Assembly: GCF_022014495.1 (NCBI RefSeq)
Contig: NZ_JAKLSQ010000026.1
Coordinates: 1-51,224 of the forward strand
Source: Sandaracinobacteroides sayramensis
GTDB taxonomy: Bacteria; Pseudomonadota; Alphaproteobacteria; Sphingomonadales; Sphingomonadaceae
Direction of reading: 5' to 3'
Length of the DNA: 51,224 bases
The notes under the pieces were generated by a model. It saw only the letters and a program-made list of their open reading frames with translations, was not told the DNA's origin and did no database searches. A program made the translations under genes and the position numbers. Below, one piece after another: positions 46,401 through 51,224 of the stretch; the first letter of the stretch is position 1; every line of letters starts with the position of its first letter.

Positions 46401-46719
46401 CAAGGCTAGAAATGGTGGCCTTGGCTTCATCGAAACCGTCGGCGGAAACTGTCAGATCATAAGGACCGCCGACCCGAAGGTTCGGAGCGGAGAAGGTGCC
46501 GGTGGCGTTCGTCGTCTGCACCGAGCGGGTGCCCGACGGCGCGTGGGTGATGGTGACCGTCGCGCCGGCAAGCGGGTTGCCGGCGTCGTCCTGCACTTCG
46601 CCGCGAATGGTGCCAGTTACTTCCTGGGCGTGCACCGATGTGGCCGCCAGCGCGAGGACGGAAGCCGACGCGCCAAGGCGGAGACCCGCCAGCAGCATGG
46701 AAGTGAGCCTGAGTGCCAT
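43429..46719 (-). CDS. Oar-like TonB-dependent receptor with carboxypeptidase-regulatory domain
   Basis: This 1096-residue precursor has a signal peptide (about 1-31, ending SVHAQE), then a CarboxypepD-regulatory/CNA-B like domain (TGTIRGEVQDDAGNPLAGATV through LTVSADGFDEAKATI). A plug domain with the VEVAPADIQQGNFQGGAVNSVLKSGGNE signature and a long barrel follow; the protein ends GARLSFRGL. Oar proteins of myxobacteria and sphingomonads act in adhesion or in uptake of large ligands. ATG 46719 follows GGGG at about 10 bases. It sits alone between tRNA-Val and tRNA-Leu on the same strand. Confidence 0.9.
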   Translation of the reverse strand: MALRLTSMLLAGLRLGASASVLALAATSVHAQEVTGTIRGEVQDDAGNPLAGATVTITHAPSGTRSVQTTNATGTFSAPNLRVGGPYDLTVSADGFDEAKATISSLAAGQPQRIAVTLVPAGQTIEVTASRRSNVTLASGPATILSANDIAGVASINRDVRQLAARDPMVSLDPTNGTGAISIAGQNNRFNRITVDGIAFGDPFGLEAGGLASSRGPVPLDAIGEFSVEVAPADIQQGNFQGGAVNSVLKSGGNEYNFTGFYSYTSDKLGGTRTRDIRVDRDYKSTVWGVQATGPIIKDKLFFAVTYEQMQNKTPSDVGPAGENFANTLAAVTRADVTKVQEIANRVYNYDAMDVAESVDENDKKLAVKLDWNITDNHRAAFTYIYSKGDLLAGQTSANQVGASNPTLSLQSNNYSQGSINHYWVGQLNSDWSSNFSTQVRVSYNDYKRLQSPYNGRDFGQFQVCLTDTPTVGTTSPNCAGGVGRIQFGPDVSRQANELTVKTLGTELQARYRQDRHDVKLIVERRQQDYNNLFAQNVSGNWRFDSLADLEAQRANSLFIATPVSGDINDVAAIFKATTWTFGAQDVWDATSDLSLQFGLRYDLYEMGDRPAFNQAFTDRYGFTNTSTLNGRGVFQPRFGANWRPTDRLTARLSAGLFAGGSPNVWLSNSFSNPGPLLASSTIQRTANGTFSISDIRGLTPEEVQALGAATLNGVTGGTGIPNALLEKLRTAGPALAATNAIDPSLRLPSQWRVAGSVNYEANLGALGDDWNFGADVVWSRVKDAWTWTDLRSTPNGKFLPDGRPQYMAGVTGSNNQDLLIYNTDKGYSWNIVGHFNKRFDFGLDVNGAYTWQRVRDVSSATSSTAGSNFGNAAAIDPNHSAYGISNYQRDNAWRLGVGYQKELFGDNVSRIDLFFNSTSGQRYSYTFQDSTSGRSAVFGTTGTNNRYLVYVPDVSSATADPLVQYATTADYEKMRDLVLNGDLKGYQGKIAPKNIGRSPRWNKLDLHISQEIPFVFSGKVEVFADFENVLNMLNKDWGSLRQVSFPYYATVANVALNADGSKYIYSNVRNPSLTNSSTISIWQVRLGARLSFRGL

Positions 46720-47007
46720 AGATTTTGAACCCCTGCGTATTGGGACGGATGTTGGGTCGCCCGATCTCCCGGCCGGGAAACGGCGACTCGCCAGCCACGA
46801 AAAAACCGTAACGAGCGATCGGGAGCGCCATTGGTCCGACACCATGACATTTTTGTTGCATCGCTGCGTCGAACCGATGAAGCCTGACATTCCGCACGCG
46901 GATTCCTGTGTCCGTTGCAGTGCAGCAACAGTTTCTTACAACTATTTGAAGGCCGCGATTTCGCAGCAGACGCTGCCCTGCCCCAAGGCGTGGAAGCCTG
47001 AACCGCG

Positions 47008-47082
47008 TGGTGGGTGGTGAGGGTTTCGAACCCCCGGCCCTCTCGGTGTAAACGAGATGCTCTACCGCTGAGCTAACCACCC
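47008..47082 (-). tRNA. tRNA-Val (anticodon TAC)
   Basis: The 75-base minus-strand sequence has acceptor GGGTGGT pairing with ACCACCC, D-arm AGCTCAGCGGTAGAGC, anticodon stem TCTCG/CGAGA around TTTACAC with anticodon TAC, and T-arm GGGGGTTCGAAACCCTC. CCA is encoded. Confidence 0.97.
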
Positions 47083-47157
47083 ACATTCGGTCGTTCCGCC
47101 TTTTTCTGGCGCGTTTGCGCTGCTACGCCAGTTCCGGCTCGATGCAAAGGGAGAGAT

Positions 47158-48348
47158 ATGCCGCTGAACCATGAGCGCCTGACGGCCATCGAAGGTTTTC
47201 TGAAATCCAGCTATCTGGAGCCTGCCCGCCTGCCCGGAACGCTGGTGCGCGTCCTGCATCGGGGCGAAACCGTCTATTCGAACGTCCAGGGCCATGCCGA
47301 CATCGCCAGCGGCCGCCCGCTGGCCGACGACACGATCTTCCGCATCTATTCCATGACCAAGCCCATCACCTCCATCGCGCTGATGATGCTGGTGGAGGAA
47401 GGAAAGCTGCAGCTCGACGACCCGGTGCATCGCTATATCCCCTCGTGGAAGCATCTCCAGGTCTATGAAGGCGGCACGCTGAAGACCGGCTGGAAGACCG
47501 GCGCGCCCGCCCGGCCGATGCTGGTGATCGATCTCCTGCGCCACACCGCCGGGCTGACCTATGGCTTCCAGCTCAACGGCAATGTCGACGCCGCCTATCG
47601 CCAGCTCGGGATCGGCGAGATCGAAAAGGGCGATATGACGCTGGAGCGGATGATCGACCTGCTGGCGGACGTGCCGCTGGAATTCTCTCCCGGAGACTGG
47701 TGGAACTATTCCGTGGCGACGGACGTCGTCGGCTGGCTGGTGCAGGTGATCGCCGGCGAACCCTTCGAGCAGTTTCTGGAGCGGCGCATCTTCCGCCCGC
47801 TGGGCATGGTGGACACCGGCTTCCACGTCCGCGAGGGCCAGTCCCACCGGCTGGCCACCTGCTACCAGCCGAACCCCAAGGGCGGGCTCGACGTGCAGGA
47901 TCAGGCCGAGACCTCGTCCTTCCTGGAGGCGCCCAACTTCATTTCCGGGGGCGGCGGGCTGGTTTCGACCGCTGACGACTATCTGAAGTTCGCGGAAGCG
48001 CTGCGCACCGGCAAGCCGCGCCTCGTCGGCCGCAAGACGCTGGAGCTGATGACGGCGAATCACCTGCCCGGCGGCAAGGATCTGCCGCAGCTTTCCCGCT
48101 CCGCCTTTTCGGAAGCCGCCTATGAAGGCGTGGGCTTCGGCCTGGGATTCGCGACGACCACCGGCATCCACAAGACGATGGTCGCCGGCAACAATGGCGA
48201 TTATTTCTGGGGCGGCGCCGCTTCCACCTTCTTCTGGGTCGACCCGGCGGAGGAAATGACGGTGCTGTTCCTGACGCAGCTCATTCCGTCCTCCACCTGG
48301 CCGGTCCGCCGCCAGCTTCGCACGCTTGTCTATTCGGCGGTCGAGTGA
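47158..48348 (+). CDS. Serine hydrolase of the beta-lactamase (class C/EstB) fold
   Basis: This 396-residue protein has the SxxK motif SMTK (Ser65, Lys68) and Tyr184 in NYSVATD as the YxN-type second element. Late WGGAASTFFW replaces the KTG box. That pattern fits EstB-like esterases or D-aminopeptidases better than true AmpC enzymes. No signal peptide is visible, so action on cytoplasmic substrates is probable. GGGAGAGAT precedes the ATG. No antibiotic resistance should be assumed. Confidence 0.9.
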   Translation: MPLNHERLTAIEGFLKSSYLEPARLPGTLVRVLHRGETVYSNVQGHADIASGRPLADDTIFRIYSMTKPITSIALMMLVEEGKLQLDDPVHRYIPSWKHLQVYEGGTLKTGWKTGAPARPMLVIDLLRHTAGLTYGFQLNGNVDAAYRQLGIGEIEKGDMTLERMIDLLADVPLEFSPGDWWNYSVATDVVGWLVQVIAGEPFEQFLERRIFRPLGMVDTGFHVREGQSHRLATCYQPNPKGGLDVQDQAETSSFLEAPNFISGGGGLVSTADDYLKFAEALRTGKPRLVGRKTLELMTANHLPGGKDLPQLSRSAFSEAAYEGVGFGLGFATTTGIHKTMVAGNNGDYFWGGAASTFFWVDPAEEMTVLFLTQLIPSSTWPVRRQLRTLVYSAVE

Positions 48349-48358
48349 AGTGGGGCCG

Positions 48359-48643
48359 TCAGGCCTTGGGGAAAACCTGGCGCCAGGCGGTCACCGCGAC
48401 GCTCGCGAACAGGCCGGCCCTAGCGTAGGGGTCGTCGGCCGCGAAGGCGACGGCGGCGCGGCGGTCCGGGAATTCCATCAGCAGCATGGAGCCGATCGGA
48501 GTCCCCTCGTCGTCCAGCAGCGGCCCGGCCACCACCACCTGCTCCATCGCGCTTTCCAGATAGGCCAGATGCTCAGCGCGCGTGGCGGCGCGCAGCGGCT
48601 GCTGCATGGGTTTGTCGATACAATGGATCGCGTAGACGGGCAC
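48359..48643 (-). CDS. YciI-like protein
   Basis: This 94-residue dimeric ferredoxin-like protein starts MPVYAIHCIDKP and has the YciI pattern (RAEHLAYLESAMEQVVVAGPLLDDEG, then PIGSMLLMEFPDRRAAVAFAADDPYARAGLF), with the His/Asp pair of the family active site. YciI-type enzymes include dehalogenases, but most members are unassigned. The start is GTG 48643, giving the family-typical N-terminus. It converges on the serine hydrolase gene with a 10-base gap. Confidence 0.85.
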   Translation of the reverse strand: MPVYAIHCIDKPMQQPLRAATRAEHLAYLESAMEQVVVAGPLLDDEGTPIGSMLLMEFPDRRAAVAFAADDPYARAGLFASVAVTAWRQVFPKA

Positions 48644-48785
48644 GGGCGGTTTATTGGCATGGCTGGAAAGACGGGTCCAGCCGTTCGGGCAAGAAATATG
48701 AACGCCTTTTCCCATTACTCCGCCTGAACATGGCGCGAGCGGCTGGTTTCTGGCCGATGGCGACGGGCCATGTTATCGAGGCCCG

Positions 48786-49412
48786 ATGCATATTCCACCC
48801 GGTTTTCAGGAACGGGATCCGGCCGTCGCTTACCGGATCATGCGCGAGGCGCGCCTGCCCACGCTGGTGACCGCGACAGCGCAAGGCCTTGCAGCCACGC
48901 CTCTGCCCTTGTTCCTGGACGAGAAGAAAGGGGAGAAAGGCACGCTTTACGGCCATCTCGCCCGGGCCAATCCGCAATGGAAGCAGGCGCCGGCTGGCGA
49001 GGCGCTGGTGATCTTCACCGGAGCGCAAGCCTATGTCTCCCCCTCCTGGTATCCCTCCAAGCTCGAGCATGGGAAGGCCGTTCCCACCTGGAATTACGAA
49101 GTCGTGCACGCGCATGGCCCGGCTCGGTTTTTCGAGGATGAAGCCTCGCTGCTGGCCGTTGTGGAGCGGCTTTCCGACCTGCATGAGCAGGCGCGCGAGC
49201 GGCCATGGACGCTTGCCGATGCGCCCGGAGACTATATCGCAAAGCTGCTGCGCGGGATTGTCGGCGTCCGGATACCGATCACCCGCATCGAATGCGCCCG
49301 CAAGATGAGCCAGGACCGCTCCGCCCGCGACAGACATGGCGTGGCCGAAGGGCTGGCGCGAAGCGAACTCGCGACCGACCGGAAACTCGCCGGCCGGGTC
49401 GCTCTGGACTGA
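48786..49412 (+). CDS. PaiB-like FMN-binding negative regulator family protein
   Basis: This 208-residue protein has the PaiB split-barrel fold: RLPTLVTATAQGLAATPLPLFLD, then HLARANPQWK and YVSPSWYPSKLEHGKAVPTWNYEVVHAHG. PaiB of Bacillus represses sporulation and protease genes and binds FMN or haem; here the role is unknown, as the paiA partner is absent. ATG 48786 has only a weak ribosome site. Confidence 0.9.
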   Translation: MHIPPGFQERDPAVAYRIMREARLPTLVTATAQGLAATPLPLFLDEKKGEKGTLYGHLARANPQWKQAPAGEALVIFTGAQAYVSPSWYPSKLEHGKAVPTWNYEVVHAHGPARFFEDEASLLAVVERLSDLHEQARERPWTLADAPGDYIAKLLRGIVGVRIPITRIECARKMSQDRSARDRHGVAEGLARSELATDRKLAGRVALD

Positions 49413-49577
49413 GTGGACGGGCTGTGCGGACAGGCTCTGCGGCAGCCTCCGGTTGCAGCGATCGGATGGGGATAAAACTTGACGCATGGGGTGGCGGGAG
49501 CTATGGGCCGCGCTTCGATTTTCGCTCGGCCCAGCCGCCGGGTTTCACGACACGAGTTAGATTCAAGGAACACCCAC

Positions 49578-49874
49578 ATGTCGCGCGTTTGCGAGCTCAC
49601 GGGCAAGGGTCGGCAGATCGGCCACAATGTCAGCCACGCCAACAACAAGACGAAGCGCACCTTCCTGCCCAACCTGCAGGCGGTCACGCTGATGTCGGAG
49701 GCGCTTGGCCGATCGGTGCGCCTGAAGGTCTCCACCCATGGCCTGCGCTCGGTCGAGCATGTGGGCGGTCTCGACAACTGGCTGCTGAAGTCCAGCGATT
49801 CCGACCTCAGCCTGCGTGCCCGTCGCCTGAAGCGCGATGTGGCGAAGAAGGTTTCGGAAGCCGCCGCGGCCTGA
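49578..49874 (+). CDS. rpmB: 50S ribosomal protein L28
   Basis: This 98-residue protein has the L28 pattern [34 protein letters not shown], typical of alphaproteobacteria, which keep the Cys near the start. It belongs to the large subunit near the exit region. AAGGA precedes the ATG by 8 bases. A hairpin and a strong 15-bp terminator follow. The gene stands alone, without rpmG. Confidence 0.97.
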   Translation: MSRVCELTGKGRQIGHNVSHANNKTKRTFLPNLQAVTLMSEALGRSVRLKVSTHGLRSVEHVGGLDNWLLKSSDSDLSLRARRLKRDVAKKVSEAAAA

Positions 49875-49936
49875 AACCCCTTCCCGCCCCTGCGGGGCGG
49901 GTCGGCCTGCCTGATTGAAAGCCTGCCCGATTGAAA

Positions 49937-49971
49937 GAAAGGCCGCTTCGATCCGCTCGAAGCGGCCTTTC
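49937..49971. terminator. Strong bidirectional terminator past rpmB
   Basis: A perfect 15-bp stem (GAAAGGCCGCTTCGA with TCGAAGCGGCCTTTC) and a 5-base loop lie between rpmB and the convergent esterase-like gene. Both flanks have A or T stretches. Confidence 0.88.
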
Positions 49972-49982
49972 TGGCATATCGG

Positions 49983-51011
49983 CTATTCCGGCAGCAGCTC
50001 GAACTTCATCAGGATCGTGCGCTGCAGCCGGTTGAAATTGTCGTCCGACAGCAAATAGACATAGCGCCGCCCGCCCTCGGAGCGAATGGCGATCCCCTCC
50101 ATATTGTCGACCGTCAGCGGCGGCGCCAGCCGGGCGATCTCCTGCCCCGCCACATGGCTGGCAATCGGCTCGTCGATCACCGCTTCCGAAATGGCCGCCG
50201 AAACGCCGGTGAAGGGCGAGAATCGGCGATGCACCACCAGCATGTGCGTCTTGCCGTCCGCGCCTTCGAACAGGTCCATGCCGGTCGGCTCATGCCCCTC
50301 GGGCGGGGTCCAGCGGAAAAGGCGGGGCACCGGCCCGTCCCCCGCTTCCAGACCCTGCCGCCCGCCGTCCGCCGCCGGCACCGATTCGGCGAGGATGATG
50401 AAGGACTGCCCGCGGGCCGCCGTCGCCTCCATCCCGCCATTCGCCGGCCAGCCTTCGGTGCCCGGGAACAGGCGCCGCTCCTTCGCCGGCAGCGCCAGAG
50501 AGGCGGGTTCGCAGGCGCTCACCCCATGGTAACGCTCGGCGCGGTGGTGTTGCTCGTAAAACACCCAGATGTCGCCATCCGCCGTTCGGGCGAGCGATTC
50601 GGCATCCGCCGCCGTCTTGCTGGCGGGCGGCGCGCCCTTCTCGTCCAGAAGCGGCGCAAGCCAGGCGGCTTTCAGCCCGGTCAGGCGCTCGCCCTGCTCT
50701 TCCGGTTCCAATATCGCCCAGTTTCCGGTGTCCGACACGGAGAGGAACCGCTGGCACCGGGGCTCCCACAACAGGTCGGAAAGGCCGCCAAAACGCTTGT
50801 CGGGCGACTCCAGCACCAGCGCCCCCAGGAACCGCAGCCGTCCCACACGGTCGGCGGCGGCATCGGCGGTGCTGAGGGGGACGGGTTTCGCGGCGACGGC
50901 AATCTCCCGCACCGGGCCGGAACCGAGCGCAGGCCCCGCCGCATAAACCCCCAGAAGCGCTCCGGCCGCCAGAGCGGCCGAGGCAAGCCCGTTTGTGATC
51001 CATATCCGCAT
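49983..51011 (-). CDS. Esterase-like activity of phytase family protein
   Basis: This 342-residue protein has a signal peptide or N-terminal anchor (about 1-25), then the phytase-like esterase (PF13449 type) beta-propeller pattern: GGLSDLLWEPRCQRFLSVSDTGNW, DAESLARTADGDIWVFYEQ, GGMEATAARG and VDNMEGIAIRSEGGRRYVYLLSDDNFN. The acidic SDxGxW and DNMEG motifs are the probable metal or catalytic sites. A near-ideal AAGGAGG lies 6 bases from ATG 51011. It is expected in the periplasm; the substrate is unknown. Position after rpmB is one I recall from other sphingomonads. Confidence 0.88.
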   Translation of the reverse strand: MRIWITNGLASAALAAGALLGVYAAGPALGSGPVREIAVAAKPVPLSTADAAADRVGRLRFLGALVLESPDKRFGGLSDLLWEPRCQRFLSVSDTGNWAILEPEEQGERLTGLKAAWLAPLLDEKGAPPASKTAADAESLARTADGDIWVFYEQHHRAERYHGVSACEPASLALPAKERRLFPGTEGWPANGGMEATAARGQSFIILAESVPAADGGRQGLEAGDGPVPRLFRWTPPEGHEPTGMDLFEGADGKTHMLVVHRRFSPFTGVSAAISEAVIDEPIASHVAGQEIARLAPPLTVDNMEGIAIRSEGGRRYVYLLSDDNFNRLQRTILMKFELLPE

Positions 51012-51161
51012 GATGCGCCTCCTTGGAACGAATCCCGTTTTGATTGAATCAAAACGGCCGCTCTAACTCCTTGTTTTCCGAACAGGTTCCCGTTCCAACG
51101 ATTCCATTTGGACGGGACATGCTCCAGGTCGAGAGCCCATACAAGGAATTGATATACTTTC

Positions 51162-51224
51162 CGTCACCCCGGGCTTGACCCGGGGTCCAGCTTTCCGGCC
51201 GGCTTGAGCCAAGAAGCTGGACCC
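51162..51224. repeat. 33-bp palindromic element plus truncated inverted partner
   Basis: The 33-bp element at 51162-51194 is followed, 19 bases later, by AAGCTGGACCC (51214-51224), the beginning of a copy in the opposite orientation, cut by the window edge. This mirrors the complete inverted pair at 38762-38853. Confidence 0.85.

Noticed and set aside
43249-47082. Possible integrated element between tRNA-Leu and tRNA-Val around the Oar-like gene
   Set aside because: No integrase, no direct repeat of a tRNA end and no change in coding style were seen. The Oar-like gene looks like ordinary chromosomal content.
47158-48348. Class C beta-lactamase / resistance gene
   Set aside because: The SMTK and YSV motifs are present but there is no signal peptide and the KTG box is replaced by a WGG segment. 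This fits an esterase-type relative.

Overview
The window is chromosomal DNA from a GC-rich alphaproteobacterium, most likely of the Sphingomonadales. The pointers are a PEPxxWA-CTERM surface protein, two large TonB-dependent receptors (one Oar-like), a CP4-like class II EPSP synthase, alphaproteobacterial marker families (DUF1476/ATPase zeta, the TIGR02300 zinc-ribbon protein, a CycM-type cytochrome), and the gene order serC-serA-hisZ-purA. This assignment is inferred from gene content and order, not from a database search. No insertion sequence, prophage, CRISPR array or rRNA was seen. Most of the window is compact core genome, with frequent ATGA, TGATG or TTGA stop/start overlaps.

Layout. 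1-5186 (minus strand) holds the most unusual locus: a 1208-residue protein that joins a complete subtilisin-type (S8) catalytic domain to a thermolysin-like zinc metallopeptidase domain, translationally coupled to a ComEC-like metallo-beta-lactamase-fold protein. 5452-9189 carries fumarylacetoacetase, a beta carbonic anhydrase and a small stress-type group (tandem universal stress protein, DUF6325 protein, SHOCT protein). 9229-12156 is a TonB-dependent receptor. A tRNA-Ala and a TIGR02300 protein precede aroA, which converges on wecB. 15895-20175 holds a Bfd-like ferredoxin, ribF-folA-membrane protein, the Grx4-BolA-zeta cluster, a YegP-like protein and a DciA-like protein. 20203-25503 holds mutY-nudC, a membrane PAS-GGDEF-EAL protein and pheA.

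25765-35539 contains a membrane-anchored cytochrome c, an S41 lipoprotein peptidase, a LOG-family protein, a PEP-CTERM protein and the biosynthetic run serC-serA-hisZ-purA. 35542-42854 holds an FMN reductase, tesB, a zinc metallopeptidase with a repeat-rich tail, an alpha/beta hydrolase coupled to an AGCS amino-acid symporter, an OsmC protein and a DUF2939 protein. 43052-47082 has a DUF2061 membrane protein and an Oar-like receptor flanked by tRNA-Leu and tRNA-Val. 47158-51011 holds a beta-lactamase-fold serine hydrolase, a YciI-like protein, a PaiB-like protein, rpmB and a phytase-like esterase.

How the genes fit together. Amino-acid metabolism is spread across several units: serine (serC, serA), histidine regulation (hisZ), the aromatic pathway (aroA, pheA) and its catabolic end (fumarylacetoacetase). 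Iron and Fe-S handling is represented by Bfd and Grx4-BolA, and envelope uptake or surface structure by the receptors and the PEP-CTERM protein. A 33-bp palindromic intergenic element occurs at both ends of the window and, as an inverted pair, at about 38.8 kb. The protease/MBL pair is the best candidate for an undescribed system.
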